A stretch of DNA of 64,000 nucleotides, from the NCBI RefSeq assembly GCF_002934065.1, contig NZ_CP018049.1:1920501-1984500 (forward strand). The letters are read 5' to 3'. This stretch comes from Pseudomonas orientalis. GTDB taxonomy: Bacteria; Pseudomonadota; Gammaproteobacteria; Pseudomonadales; Pseudomonadaceae. The notes under the pieces are model-generated. The model did not search any database and had not been told where the DNA came from. It saw only the letters and a program-made list of their open reading frames with translations. Numbering within the stretch: the stretch's first letter is position 1; each line of letters begins with the position of its first letter. The translations under genes were made by a program, and so were the position numbers. Shown piece by piece: positions 21,501 through 29,533 of the stretch.

Positions 21501-22321
21501 TCGCGTTCGCGTACCTCGAGGGTCGGGTACTGAAAAGCGGTATCGATCAGCTTTTTGCCCGTCTCGCTGAGGGTGCCGTCTTCAAACCGTAACGCTGCCT
21601 CGGTAGAGAGCATTTGCCGGTGCAGGCCGAGTAATTGGGCCAGGCGTGATGGCTGTTTGAAGGGGCCCTCGGGAGATCTGTTCCAGTAGCTACTGAGCGC
21701 CTCGGGGAAGCGGGTTGCGATATTTTGTGCAAGCGTCAGCAGGGAGCCCTGATGCTCCAGCGTGTTCTGGGGCCCCCCTGCAGGTCCGTTATTGTAAAAG
21801 ACGATTTGCGTGTCGGCACCGTGTTCTTCAGCGTTAGGCGAACCCGTGACGGCGTTCACGTGGATTTGCGCGACCTTATTGATCAATGCCTGCGATAAGG
21901 TTTGTGTAGAAATCAACACGGGCTCTGCCGGCGGTTGAGTTCGATAGGTGTTGACGAGGATGACATCGGGGTCGATTGGCTTGAGCTGGGGAAAGGCTTT
22001 TGTCAACTGAGCCTGGATGAAGCGTTGGAGCGTCATCTGGTGACTGAGCAAATCAGTAATCTTGCGGTTGTATGTCTGATGCAGCTCAATCAATTGGAGT
22101 TGCGCAGCGACTGGGTCTGCTCCCGTCGTATCGGCGGCGACCGGCGTTATGCCGCTTACCTCAAGCTTTATCCGATCATCGGGGGCTAATCCGAGCGGCC
22201 TGGGCTGATTGTGACTCGATAAAGCTACTTGTGGTGTCCTCGATTCAGAAGCTGTACTGACGGACAGTTGGGTTTCTTGTGGCGCGGGTGTCTGGCGGGG
22301 GGAGAGAGAAGTCGAGTGCAT
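18584..22321 (-). CDS. Large dermonecrotic-toxin-like protein with a putative C-terminal CheD/CNF-type glutamine deamidase domain
   Basis: A 1245-residue protein without signal peptide. The N-terminus (1-75) is Pro/Ser/Thr-rich. Two related modules follow, at about 80-365 and 495-775, each with a helical part, the signature ...IDPDVILV / IDPDNVMVQ...TQPP, and later LVLYSPD-type strands followed by a charged helix. This is the layout I associate with the DUF6543 / dermonecrotic toxin N-terminal family of Pseudomonas. A hydrophobic helical stretch (about 845-915) and a beta-rich linker (1005-1066) lead to the last 150 residues. There Thr1106, Cys1112 and His1133 stand in TRGLSDCSALAVL...TLMHLQG, followed by DKVILVGGS and KIGLATTL. 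This copies the Thr-x5-Cys...His triad and the following GG strand of CheD and BLF1. Inferred role: toxin or effector that deamidates a host or competitor glutamine. No immunity or secretion gene is adjacent. GTAGGAC precedes the ATG. Codon use looks more AT-rich than in neighbouring genes by eye. Confidence 0.75.
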   Translation of the reverse strand: MHSTSLSPRQTPAPQETQLSVSTASESRTPQVALSSHNQPRPLGLAPDDRIKLEVSGITPVAADTTGADPVAAQLQLIELHQTYNRKITDLLSHQMTLQRFIQAQLTKAFPQLKPIDPDVILVNTYRTQPPAEPVLISTQTLSQALINKVAQIHVNAVTGSPNAEEHGADTQIVFYNNGPAGGPQNTLEHQGSLLTLAQNIATRFPEALSSYWNRSPEGPFKQPSRLAQLLGLHRQMLSTEAALRFEDGTLSETGKKLIDTAFQYPTLEVRERELSAGDRPGVYPIRIDDNSANGALLAGCFLITRSDGSSAEAPYTASDTRSIGLDDTTGPVVLYTPGEGFEEFASAGDAREELMQRINNGGEKANQLLKSLPVSVEHSRAPQWGDDLLLGFAPVTGDVVAQTLSQLLQRQADEVNDAMQYGFAEAQTATQSARTPSLLSAETVASVNDAADLSLHFDGSNALLARNEQLNNKLQPQWLKELTLEQETTYRELDEAEHKSLAHLQPLLRSIPSLNTFAKQLLAQALKVKLQDRYPNAQIDPDNVMVQITTQPPGNSGLSGTQNAPKPKIDNTSLTEMALMNTAPWKDNSLTSTWTARVVDANANYLLTLDKTFLEELISQTDVGGQYLNLLDEKLSPTATSDEARALPNAWKELQKARMAKDAFITSLDPDAYLNKQKIAEQWIKATLEHDDSTTWPMVKGASIVSHSVAVDGKPVQGMLVIKPTNHPSLVLYSPDAPDGRPFREIVDEDQLNELLNTAQWKTYMDQRISPADRYGIYDDLFLPGISRWLKAFAADHEAGIRLKPIKGSTSDSLYMQELELLRARALVQMTTSADVSARSTVNKLMFAADMSQLLLSLSAVNPGISALTRVSKATLRALRASGRSLPRLLTQPGQWGAVYTDFAMAASGIPLLRRTRLRPVFRAPAHTPQQRLAISPATAGAPSHHLAPVPVTLSEGLPSRIPIQSPTAAHTVQTLNRGDLCAHALDNQLLAAIPVRATGPQQIAGKWLIRYTDNSGINRPYEVSPAFKFESGYVNVVNPQTGQRVATLLSKGNGEWAPIGLPGGLKLPDQLRKIIGRSAVPVPATSVEMGMSKTIQGGESTLSTRGLSDCSALAVLSGWNGKTYNTRTLMHLQGSNLEAPLNGRKGFDAVRELQASLKSGDKVILVGGSLSESKIGLATTLSQTDSSGRQPLLDLISTEGVSFEMAGASGVDVMADGSYTLVEGGAGTVDDAMKKWIIDFAKD

Positions 22322-22618
22322 GGAAGTCCTACGAATAGAGAGTAGTTCCTTCTGTCTGAGAATGAGTGACCGGGGCTTCGTGCCAGGGCTTAACTAAGTG
22401 ATAAAAGGCGTCCTGCTGGTTCCCAGGCCGAGCTTGTGTACATCGTGAAACAGGAATTGTCATAAAGAACAGGCAGTGCGGTCGGGTTTTTGATATTTGT
22501 TCCAGATCTTTCAGGACACCGCAGGCCCTGTTGCAGTGACGGTAGAACGGGAGCCGCCGTCATAGGCTCGCTGATGATCCCACTGGGATGCACGGAATTC
22601 ACCTTTAGAAGGACCCGC
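22322..22618. other. Intergenic region between the toxin-like gene and the DUF599 gene
   Basis: About 300 bases holding the divergent start signals of both genes. I find no REP element, no obvious operator palindrome and no convincing -35/-10 pair, so regulation of the toxin-like gene cannot be read from the sequence. Confidence 0.4.
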
Positions 22619-23359
22619 ATGTCGTTCGTCGAAACCAACCTGATCCACCTTCTAGCCGCACTCTGGTTTGTTATCTGCTGGGGCGGCTATACCCGCTATG
22701 CTACTTGGAAAGCCCGTGACACCGCCTGCCTGGCCAGCGTGTTGCACCTGTACCGCGAAGACTGGATGCGCCGCATGCTGCTGCGCGATAACCGCATCGC
22801 CGACGCCAGTGTGATCGGTAACCTGGAGCGTAACGCCTCGTTCTTCGCCTCCAGCACGTTGATCATCCTCGCCGGCATCCTGACGGTGCTGGGTGCCTCG
22901 GAGCGAGCGGTGTCATTGCTGGCGGATATCCCCTTGGTACAGCAGGCCTCCCAGGGGATGTCGGAGATCAAGTTGCTGTGCCTGGCGCTGGTGTTTGTCT
23001 ACGCCTTTTTCACCTTCAGCTGGTGCATGCGCCAGTACAACTTCGCCGCGGTGCTGGTGGGCTCGGCACCGATGATTGGTGAGCGGCATGTATCTGAGCA
23101 GGAGCGCAATGCATTTGCCTTGCGCGCGGCGCGGGTTATTTCGATGGCGGCCAACCAGTTCAATTTTGGCCTGCGGGCGTATTATTTCGGCATGACCATG
23201 CTGGCCTGGTTCGTCAGCCCCTGGTTGTTCATGTTGATGAGCAGCGGGGTGGTGCTGGTGCTTTACCGCCGTGAGTTTCACTCTGACGTTTTGCAGGTGA
23301 TGGTGTATACGCCGACGAATATGCAAGCCCCGGATCCTGCAAAAGACAGCGTGACTTAA
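22619..23359 (+). CDS. DUF599 family membrane protein
   Basis: A 246-residue inner-membrane protein with about four hydrophobic helices (residues 6-22, 77-95, 115-136 and 184-218). The DUF599 hallmarks are visible: WGGYTRYATWKARDTACLAS near the N-terminus and the SEIKLLCLALVFVYAFFTFSWCMRQYNF region. No biochemical function is established for the family. The ATG at 22619 follows AAGGACCCGC; the longer open frame upstream has no ribosome binding site. It diverges from the toxin-like gene across about 300 bases and shares a terminator with the convergent lipoprotein gene. Confidence 0.85.
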   Translation: MSFVETNLIHLLAALWFVICWGGYTRYATWKARDTACLASVLHLYREDWMRRMLLRDNRIADASVIGNLERNASFFASSTLIILAGILTVLGASERAVSLLADIPLVQQASQGMSEIKLLCLALVFVYAFFTFSWCMRQYNFAAVLVGSAPMIGERHVSEQERNAFALRAARVISMAANQFNFGLRAYYFGMTMLAWFVSPWLFMLMSSGVVLVLYRREFHSDVLQVMVYTPTNMQAPDPAKDSVT

Positions 23360-23385
23360 AGGCCCGGGTAAAACTGCAGGCAAAG

Positions 23386-23417
23386 AAAAGCCCGCTCTAT
23401 AAGCGGGCTATCTTTTG
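23386..23417. terminator. Bidirectional terminator
   Basis: The stem AAAGCCCGCT / AGCGGGCT(A) with a CTATA loop is flanked by A-rich sequence on the left and TCTTTT on the right. It can end transcripts of both the DUF599 gene and the convergent lipoprotein gene. Confidence 0.8.
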
Positions 23418-23443
23418 CAGCACGACAGCACTACATCCTGCAA

Positions 23444-23701
23444 TTACTGCTTGGCAGGCTCTGCAGGGGCGGCAGGTGCAGCTTCTTTGGCGGCGGCAGC
23501 GTTCGATTCAGCCTGAGCTTTGGCAGCATCGGCGTTTTCTTTCGCAGCGTCGTTCACTTTATCCTGTGCTTTCGCCATGTCTTGCTGAGCTTGCTCAGAA
23601 TGTGCGGCGGCGTCTTGGGCTTTGTCTTCGGATTTCTTGTCGCAGGCAGCCAGACCGAGGGCAGCGGCCAGCATCATGGAAATAGCTAATGTCTTGCGCA
23701 T
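23444..23701 (-). CDS. Small alanine-rich lipoprotein
   Basis: An 85-residue protein with a type II signal peptide (MRKTLAISMMLAAALGLAAC). The lipobox is LAAC with Cys20, so the mature protein is a 66-residue lipoprotein. Asp at +2 (CDKK) would be an inner-membrane retention signal under the E. coli rule, though pseudomonads use other residues. The mature part is highly charged and alanine-rich (QDMAKAQDKVNDAAKENADA), predicting a long alpha helix or coiled coil, and ends in an Ala/Pro tail. It is Lpp/OprI-like in style, but I do not recognise the heptad pattern of either. Strong AAGGAG ahead of the ATG suggests abundant synthesis. Function unknown. Confidence 0.85.
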   Translation of the reverse strand: MRKTLAISMMLAAALGLAACDKKSEDKAQDAAAHSEQAQQDMAKAQDKVNDAAKENADAAKAQAESNAAAAKEAAPAAPAEPAKQ

Positions 23702-23856
23702 GGGTGTTTCTCCTTATTGAAGATATCTACTGGCCTTTCGAACTCATGGGGCCAGCATTAGTTCCTTGTGTTCCACAGATATATAAAGCTTTTCGCCAGG
23801 AACTTTCCAAATTATTACCTATCCGGCCGACCCAGACTAATAAGAATTTAAAAAAC

Positions 23857-24333
23857 ATGACTGAAAGCCCTTTGTTAGACCGAGCTACCCGCTTTGTTTC
23901 GGCGCTTCGCCACTGCCATGTACTGGGAATTACGGTCCATGCCGCGACAGAGCAGGGCATGACTTTGGTGATGCCCTATGGCGCGCATATCGTCGGTGAT
24001 CCCCGTACCGGCATCATCCACGGTGGCGCGCTGACGTCATTGATGGACACCGCCTGCGGCATGGCCACTTTGTGCGTACTGCCCGAGTTCGAGGTCTGCC
24101 CGACCCTGGATTTGCGCATCGACTATATGCATCCCGCCGAACCGCATAAGCCGGTGCATGGCTTCGCCCAGTGCTACCGGGTCACCACCGATGTGATCTT
24201 CACTCGCGGCTTTGCCTACCAGGACGACCCGCAGCAGCCCATTGCCCATGTGGTGGGCACATTCATGCGCATGGGCAAGCGACTCAAGGGCACCCAGGGA
24301 CTGGGCGGCGCGATCAGGGGAGAACAGGCATGA
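23857..24333 (+). CDS. PaaI-type hotdog thioesterase, first of an overlapping pair
   Basis: A 158-residue single hotdog-fold protein. The motif GDPRTGIIHGGALTSLMDTA has the HGG turn at His55 and Asp64 in the position of the catalytic acid of PaaI/YigI-type acyl-CoA thioesterases. The open frame runs 56 codons upstream, but the ATG at 23857 gives a normal-length family member. The stop overlaps the start of the next gene (ATGA). Probable function: hydrolysis of medium- or short-chain, possibly aromatic, acyl-CoA in the cytoplasm; the substrate cannot be read from sequence. Confidence 0.85.
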   Translation: MTESPLLDRATRFVSALRHCHVLGITVHAATEQGMTLVMPYGAHIVGDPRTGIIHGGALTSLMDTACGMATLCVLPEFEVCPTLDLRIDYMHPAEPHKPVHGFAQCYRVTTDVIFTRGFAYQDDPQQPIAHVVGTFMRMGKRLKGTQGLGGAIRGEQA

Positions 24334-24794
24334 CCCATCGATTCAAGACGCGCCTGGAGCAAGCCCTTGAGCGCGGCGATTACGCGGCACTGCTCGATCT
24401 GGTGCCCTACGCAAAGCTGATCGGGGTCGAATGCACACGCTCAGGGGACGAATTGTTGTTTCGCCTGCCGGCCAGCCGGGACAACATTGGTAACCCTATA
24501 TTACCGGCGTTGCATGGTGGGGTGATCGCCGGCTTCATGGAGCTGTCGGCGGCATTGCACCTGCTCGTCTTCACCGGCGTCCCGGGCCTGCCGAAAATCA
24601 TCGATTTTTCCCTGGATTACCTGCGCGCCGGCCAGTTTCGCGACACCTACGCCACCTGTCAGGTGTGCCGGCAGGGGCGGCGCGTGGCCAATGTGGCGAT
24701 CACCGCTTGGCAAACCACCCCCACCGAGCCGATTGCCACCGCTCGCGCCCATTTCAAGATCGAGGAATTGCCGCTCTTGAAATCCCGGTCTTAG
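24330..24794 (+). CDS. PaaI-type hotdog thioesterase, second of an overlapping pair
   Basis: A 154-residue hotdog protein with the motif NPILPALHGGVIAGFMELSA, where His62-Gly-Gly and Glu71 match the oxyanion turn and catalytic acid. It uses Glu where its upstream partner has Asp. The start at 24330 overlaps the previous stop by four bases, so the two are translationally coupled. The two proteins are only distantly similar, which would suit a heteromeric thioesterase or two substrate ranges from one operon; that is inference. htpG follows 75 bases later. Confidence 0.85.
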   Translation: MTHRFKTRLEQALERGDYAALLDLVPYAKLIGVECTRSGDELLFRLPASRDNIGNPILPALHGGVIAGFMELSAALHLLVFTGVPGLPKIIDFSLDYLRAGQFRDTYATCQVCRQGRRVANVAITAWQTTPTEPIATARAHFKIEELPLLKSRS

Positions 24795-24869
24795 CCCCCA
24801 ACTTTGATGACAACCCGCCGCCAACCCTTTCGGGCGCGGCCACTGCCATCCAATTGGAGTTTGATGACC

Positions 24870-26774
24870 ATGAGTGTGGAAACTCAAAAGGAAACCCTGG
24901 GCTTCCAGACCGAGGTGAAGCAACTGCTGCACCTCATGATCCATTCGCTGTATTCCAACAAGGAAATTTTCCTTCGCGAATTGATCTCGAACGCCTCTGA
25001 CGCTGTCGACAAATTACGTTTCGAAGCCCTGTCCAAGCCTGAGTGGCTGGAAGGTGGCGCCGAACTGAAAATCCGTGTGAGCTACGACAAAGACGCCAAG
25101 ACCGTCACCCTCGAAGACAACGGTATCGGCATGAGCCGTGAGGACGCGATCACCCACTTGGGCACCATCGCCAAATCCGGCACCGCAGATTTCATGAAGA
25201 ACCTGTCGGGCGACCAGAAAAAAGATTCTCACCTGATCGGCCAATTCGGTGTGGGCTTCTATTCGGCTTTCATCGTGGCTGACAAGGTTGAAGTATTCAG
25301 CCGCCGTGCCGGCCTCGACGCCAGCGAAGGCGTGCACTGGGCTTCCAAAGGTGAGGGTGAGTTTGAAATCGCCACCCTCGACAAGCCTGACCGTGGCACC
25401 CGTATCGTGCTGCACCTCAAGCAGGGCGAAGAAGAATTCGCCGATGGCTGGCGCCTGCGCAACATCATCAAGAAATACTCCGACCACATCGCCTTGCCGA
25501 TTGAGCTGCCGAAAGAACAAGCGGCTGCCGAAGGCGAAGAGCCGCCGGCCGAGGAATGGGAAACCGTCAACCGCGCCAGCGCTCTGTGGACCCGTCCGCG
25601 TACCGAGATCAAGGACGAGGAATACCAGGAGTTCTACAAGCACATCGGTCACGACTACGAAAACCCGCTGAGCTGGAGTCACAACAAGGTCGAAGGCAAG
25701 CTGGAATACAGCTCCTTGCTCTACGTGCCGGCTCGTGTGCCGTTCGACCTGTACCAGCGCGAAGCGCCGAAGGGCCTGAAGCTTTACGTACAACGTGTGT
25801 TCGTGATGGACCAGGCGGAATCTTTCCTGCCCCTGTACTTGCGTTTCATCAAGGGTGTGGTCGACTCCAACGACTTGTCGCTGAACGTATCGCGGGAGAT
25901 CCTGCAGAAAGACCCGATCATCGATTCCATGAAGTCGGCGCTGACCAAGCGCGTACTCGACATGCTGGAAAAACTGGCGAAGAACGAGCCTGAGAAATAC
26001 CAGGGCTTCTGGAAAAACTTCGGCCAGGTCATGAAAGAAGGCCCGGCGGAAGATTTTGCCAACAAGGAAAAAATTGCCGGCCTGCTGCGTTTTGCTTCGA
26101 CTCAAGGTGAAGACGGCGAACAGGTTGTGTCGCTGGCCGACTACCTGGCACGCGCCAAGGAAGGTCAAGACAAGATCTACTACCTCACCGGCGAAACCTA
26201 CGCTCAGGTCAAGAACAGCCCGCACCTGGAAGTCTTCCGCAAGAAAGGCATCGAGGTCCTGCTGCTGACCGACCGTATCGATGAGTGGCTGATGAGCTAC
26301 CTCACCGAGTTCGACGGCAAATCCTTTGTGGACGTGGCACGCGGCGACCTGGACCTGGGTAACCTGGACTCCGAGGAAGACAAGAAAGCCGCCGAGGAAG
26401 TCGCCAAGTCCAAGGAAGGCCTGGTTGAGCGGATCAAGGCATCCCTGGGTGAGGCGGTCAGCGAAGTGCGGGTTTCCCATCGCCTGACCGACTCTCCGGC
26501 GATCCTGGCCATTGGCGAGCAGGACCTGGGCATGCAGATGCGTCAGATCCTTGAAGCCAGCGGCCAGAAGGTGCCGGATTCCAAGCCGATCTTCGAATTC
26601 AACCCGGCTCACCCGCTGATCGAGAAGCTCGACGGTGAGCAGAACGAGGAGCGCTTTGGCGACCTGTCGCACATCCTCTTTGACCAGGCGGCCCTGGCCG
26701 CTGGCGACAGCCTCAAGGACCCGGCCGCTTATGTGCGCCGACTGAACAAGCTGTTGGTGGAACTGTCGGTTTAA
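24870..26774 (+). CDS. htpG: Molecular chaperone HtpG (Hsp90)
   Basis: A 634-residue bacterial Hsp90. The GHKL ATPase domain has the helix with the catalytic Glu ([20 protein letters not shown]), the [19 protein letters not shown] lid segment and the [16 protein letters not shown] loop. The middle domain contains the catalytic arginine context LNVSREILQ, and the C-terminal dimerisation domain is complete (ending ...[11 protein letters not shown]). The ATG at 24870 ([20 protein letters not shown]) is preceded by GGAG. A cytoplasmic ATP-dependent chaperone. I could not assign a heat-shock promoter. A strong terminator follows. Confidence 0.98.
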   Translation: MSVETQKETLGFQTEVKQLLHLMIHSLYSNKEIFLRELISNASDAVDKLRFEALSKPEWLEGGAELKIRVSYDKDAKTVTLEDNGIGMSREDAITHLGTIAKSGTADFMKNLSGDQKKDSHLIGQFGVGFYSAFIVADKVEVFSRRAGLDASEGVHWASKGEGEFEIATLDKPDRGTRIVLHLKQGEEEFADGWRLRNIIKKYSDHIALPIELPKEQAAAEGEEPPAEEWETVNRASALWTRPRTEIKDEEYQEFYKHIGHDYENPLSWSHNKVEGKLEYSSLLYVPARVPFDLYQREAPKGLKLYVQRVFVMDQAESFLPLYLRFIKGVVDSNDLSLNVSREILQKDPIIDSMKSALTKRVLDMLEKLAKNEPEKYQGFWKNFGQVMKEGPAEDFANKEKIAGLLRFASTQGEDGEQVVSLADYLARAKEGQDKIYYLTGETYAQVKNSPHLEVFRKKGIEVLLLTDRIDEWLMSYLTEFDGKSFVDVARGDLDLGNLDSEEDKKAAEEVAKSKEGLVERIKASLGEAVSEVRVSHRLTDSPAILAIGEQDLGMQMRQILEASGQKVPDSKPIFEFNPAHPLIEKLDGEQNEERFGDLSHILFDQAALAAGDSLKDPAAYVRRLNKLLVELSV

Positions 26775-26783
26775 CACCGTTGT

Positions 26784-26815
26784 AGAAAAAACCCGCTTCG
26801 GCGGGTTTTTTCGTT
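26784..26815 (+). terminator. Rho-independent terminator of htpG
   Basis: The stem AAAACCCGC / GCGGGTTTT with a TTCG loop is followed by TTTCGTTT, ten bases after the stop. Confidence 0.92.
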
Positions 26816-26816
26816 T

Positions 26817-26914
26817 GTAGGAGCGAGCTTGCTCGCGAAAAACGTCAACGATAACGCGCATATTCTGAATCAACGCGGTGCCCTGAAGTTTTTCGCGAGC
26901 AAGCTCGCTCCTAC
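26817..26914. repeat. REP doublet, family B
   Basis: Inverted copies of GTAGGAGCGAGCTTGCTCGC face each other across about 50 bases. The spacer (AACGTCAACGATAACGCG...) is shared, in opposite orientation, with the element at 46459-46556, so the whole doublet and not just the palindrome is the repeated unit. Confidence 0.9.
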
Positions 26915-26957
26915 CGTTGCATTACTGCTTCTGCGTGTACTTCAACTGGAGAAAATG

Positions 26958-27686
26958 ATGAGCCAAGTCACAGTACGTTCCGTGGTCTATCAGGTTGATG
27001 GCCAGTCTTATGAAAGCCGCCTGGCGTTCGACGCCAGCCACAAGGGCCCGTTGCCGGGGCTGCTGATGGCACCGAACTGGATGGGCGTTAGCGCGGGGGC
27101 CGAAGAGATCGCCAAGACCGTCGCCAGCAAAGGCTATGTGGTGCTGATTGCCGACTTGTATGGGCAAACTGTGCGGCCGACCAATGGCGATGAAGCCGGC
27201 GCGGCAATGATGCCGTTAAAGAATGATCGGCCGTTGTTGAACAAGCGTATGCAAGCGGCCTTTGAACAACTGCAAGGCCAGACCGAGGCAGCGGTTGATA
27301 CGTCTAAACTGGCGACCTTCGGTTTCTGCTTCGGCGGCTGCTGCTCCCTGGAATTGGCCCGTACCGGTGCGCCGGTGAAGGCGGCTATTTCGTTCCACGG
27401 CACGCTCGACACGCCGAACCCGGCGGAGGCGAAGAACATCAAGGGTTCAGTGCTGGTGCTGCATGGCGCCTCCGACCCGCTGGTACCGAAAGAACAACTG
27501 CCGGCGTTCGAAGATGAAATGAACGCAGCGGGTGTGGATTGGCAGTTGCTCAGCTACGGTGGCGCGGTGCATTCCTTCACTGATCCCCATGCCAATGTGC
27601 CAGGCAAGATGATGTACGACGCCAGGACTGCTGCACGGGCGTTCCAGTCGATGCATAACTTGCTGGATGAAGTGTTCAAGGGCTGA
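26958..27686 (+). CDS. Dienelactone hydrolase family protein
   Basis: A 242-residue alpha/beta hydrolase with the Cys-Asp-His triad of dienelactone hydrolases: Cys124 in GFCFGGCCS, Asp173 in HGASDPLVP and His205 in GAVHSFTDP. Members hydrolyse dienelactones or other small lactones and esters; the true substrate is unknown. The frame is open further left, but that part lies inside the family-B REP and has no ribosome binding site, so the start is one of the ATGs at 26955/26958; 26958 gives a seven-base spacing to GGAG. A single-gene unit followed by a family-A REP doublet. Confidence 0.88.
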   Translation: MSQVTVRSVVYQVDGQSYESRLAFDASHKGPLPGLLMAPNWMGVSAGAEEIAKTVASKGYVVLIADLYGQTVRPTNGDEAGAAMMPLKNDRPLLNKRMQAAFEQLQGQTEAAVDTSKLATFGFCFGGCCSLELARTGAPVKAAISFHGTLDTPNPAEAKNIKGSVLVLHGASDPLVPKEQLPAFEDEMNAAGVDWQLLSYGGAVHSFTDPHANVPGKMMYDARTAARAFQSMHNLLDEVFKG

Positions 27687-27705
27687 TATTTCAGCGCTCT
27701 TTCGG

Positions 27706-27778
27706 GCCTCATCGGGGGCATGCCCCCTCCCACATTTTGGATGTCTTCACAATGTGGGAGGGGGCTTGCCCCCGATGG
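27706..27778. repeat. REP doublet (REPIN), family A
   Basis: Two inverted family-A palindromes with a short spacer of about 20 bases, the tightest doublet in the window. It lies between the convergent dienelactone hydrolase and OsmC-family genes. The left copy reads GGGGGCATGCCCCC in its centre. Confidence 0.9.
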
Positions 27779-27877
27779 CTATTTCGCAGGCAACTCAATT
27801 CTTTCTGACTCCCCCTGCACAGTGAGCCAATCCCCAGCCGCCCATCGCTGCCGCGCCTGCTCGACCGGAAGTTGGCG

Positions 27878-28294
27878 TTATTGGCTGAAGGCGCCTTCCG
27901 AAAGTGTTGTCTCAATGCTGACTTCGGCGGTGGTCATCAGTTTGTGCACCGGGCACTTGTCGGCGACGCGGTGCAGCTCATCACGCTGAGCGTCGGTCAG
28001 CACGCCCTTGAGGGTCAACTTGACGTTGAGCGTATATTTACCTTTTTGCTCTTCGGCGGCGTCATGGGTCACTTCTACTGTTACACCGGTGAGCGGAATG
28101 TCCTTCTTCTGCGCGTAAAGCCTGACGGTCAAGGCTTTGCACGACGCCAGCGCGGCATCGAAATAGTCGTGAGGAGAGGGGGCGGAGTCGTCACCGCCCA
28201 GGCTCTTGGGCAGGTCGGTAAACAGCTCGTGGTTGTTGATATTAACGCTGTGACGGAAGTTGTCAGCGTTCAACGTATTGACGGTAACAGGCAT
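27878..28294 (-). CDS. OsmC/Ohr-family peroxidase-like protein
   Basis: A 138-residue protein with the two redox cysteines of the OsmC family: Cys52 in AALASCKALTVRLYA and Cys114 in ADKCPVHKLM. Such proteins reduce organic hydroperoxides in the cytoplasm, with electrons from lipoylated proteins or thiols. The ATG at 28294 (MPVTVNT) is preferred; the frame continues 16 codons upstream without a ribosome binding site. After the TAA stop the same frame stays open for 32 more codons (see findings). It diverges from the amidohydrolase gene. Confidence 0.9.
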   Translation of the reverse strand: MPVTVNTLNADNFRHSVNINNHELFTDLPKSLGGDDSAPSPHDYFDAALASCKALTVRLYAQKKDIPLTGVTVEVTHDAAEEQKGKYTLNVKLTLKGVLTDAQRDELHRVADKCPVHKLMTTAEVSIETTLSEGAFSQ

Positions 28295-28434
28295 GGCGAA
28301 CCTCACAAGGCTGTGGATGACGGTCTTGCAGTAATAGAACATGCCGGCACCTGGGTGTTCCAGGTTTTTGTCCCTGCTGAACCCTGGTGCGCGGCGCAGG
28401 GTCTACTCCTATCAGTCCCTATCGAGGTATCACC

Positions 28435-29457
28435 GTGCTCTGGACCCGTGTGAGTTTTGCCCTGATGCTCGCCGCCAGCAGTCTTGCCGTGCAGGCCCGC
28501 GACTATGCCTACAGCGACGCCCACCTGCATTACGTGGACTTTTTCCAGGAAACCGCGGGCATGGACAAGCTGCTCAAGGCCATGGCGGAAAATCGCGTCG
28601 AGCATGTGATGATTTCCGGTATTCCCGTGGCCAAAAAATGGCACGAGGACGAACCCAAGCGCCCACGCTATTACGCAGGCGACGATGCCGATGCCTACTG
28701 GTACAGCGCCACCGATGTGATCGTCGCCGCTGCGGTCAATAAGCTCGGCCCGGAACAGCTCCAGCACTTTCATCCGTTCCTGGCCGGTTTCAACCCCAAC
28801 GACAAAAACTCTGCCGCCCACATCCAGCGCATGCTCGACCTCAACCCAGGGCTGTGGCAGGGCATTGGCGAAGTGTTTACCCGCCACGACGATCTCACCG
28901 CGCTGACCTCGGGTGATACGCCACGCGCCAACAACGAGGCCATGACGCGCATCTATCACTTGGCGGCGGAGAACGACCTGCCGGTGATGCTGCACTCCAA
29001 CATCACCTCCAAGCGCGAGCGCAACCCGTTGTACCTGGCCGAAGTCGAGCAGCCGTTGCGCAACCACCCGCACACACGCTTCATCTGGGCCCACGCCGGT
29101 ACCAGCAAGGAGATTCACCGCCATCAGGTGCAAATGGATTTCCTGCTGCCTACCCTGAGCCGCCTGCTCGAGGCTTATCCCAACCTGTATATCGACCTGT
29201 CCTGGAGCGTGCTCACGCCCTACTTGCTGGATGATGCGGGCAAGCCCAGGCCGGAGTGGGTCAAACTGGTGGAGCGCTTCCCTGATCGCTTCATGCTGGG
29301 CTCTGACGTGGTAGGGCGTTTCAACAAGCTGGGTAAGGAAATGCGCGGTTTTGACCCTTTCCTCGACGCATTACCTGAAGACGTCGCCCACAAGGTCGCG
29401 CGGGATAACTTTCTGGCCATCCTGCCCAAGTCGACCCGCAATGAGGGCGCGCATTGA
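28435..29457 (+). CDS. Secreted amidohydrolase family protein
   Basis: A 340-residue metal-dependent hydrolase of the amidohydrolase-2 type. A signal peptide (VLWTRVSFALMLAASSLAVQA, cleavage before RDYAY) points to a periplasmic location. TIM-barrel ligands are present: His30/His32 in SDAHLHYVDFF, a histidine in MLHSNITS, one in WAHAGTS and the Asp in MLGSDVV. The start is a GTG at 28435 with GAGG upstream. Substrate unknown; the export signal is unusual for this family and would point to use of an external compound. Confidence 0.8.
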   Translation: MLWTRVSFALMLAASSLAVQARDYAYSDAHLHYVDFFQETAGMDKLLKAMAENRVEHVMISGIPVAKKWHEDEPKRPRYYAGDDADAYWYSATDVIVAAAVNKLGPEQLQHFHPFLAGFNPNDKNSAAHIQRMLDLNPGLWQGIGEVFTRHDDLTALTSGDTPRANNEAMTRIYHLAAENDLPVMLHSNITSKRERNPLYLAEVEQPLRNHPHTRFIWAHAGTSKEIHRHQVQMDFLLPTLSRLLEAYPNLYIDLSWSVLTPYLLDDAGKPRPEWVKLVERFPDRFMLGSDVVGRFNKLGKEMRGFDPFLDALPEDVAHKVARDNFLAILPKSTRNEGAH

Positions 29458-29533
29458 GGTCGGGTTTTGGTGTTGCGTAATTGAGGTGATCCTATCGCGC
29501 ATAGGTATCTTCACAACTGTGTAGCGGCCAACG

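Noticed and set aside
18584..22321. Assignment of the large protein to Tc, Mcf or FitD insecticidal toxins
   Set aside because: None of the Tc RHS/VRP motifs or Mcf/FitD domains is visible, there are no fit-type regulator or secretion genes, and the body fits the DUF6543 dermonecrotic-toxin-like layout better.
23689..23856. 56-codon N-terminal extension of the first PaaI-type thioesterase
   Set aside because: It runs from the lipoprotein start region through non-coding sequence, and the hotdog fold begins after the ATG at 23857.
26829..26957. Longer dienelactone hydrolase start
   Set aside because: The extra codons come from a family-B REP doublet and have no ribosome binding site.
28387..28434. 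Earlier GTG start for the amidohydrolase
   Set aside because: It would add a polar stretch ahead of the signal peptide; the GTG at 28435 has GAGG upstream and starts the signal sequence directly.
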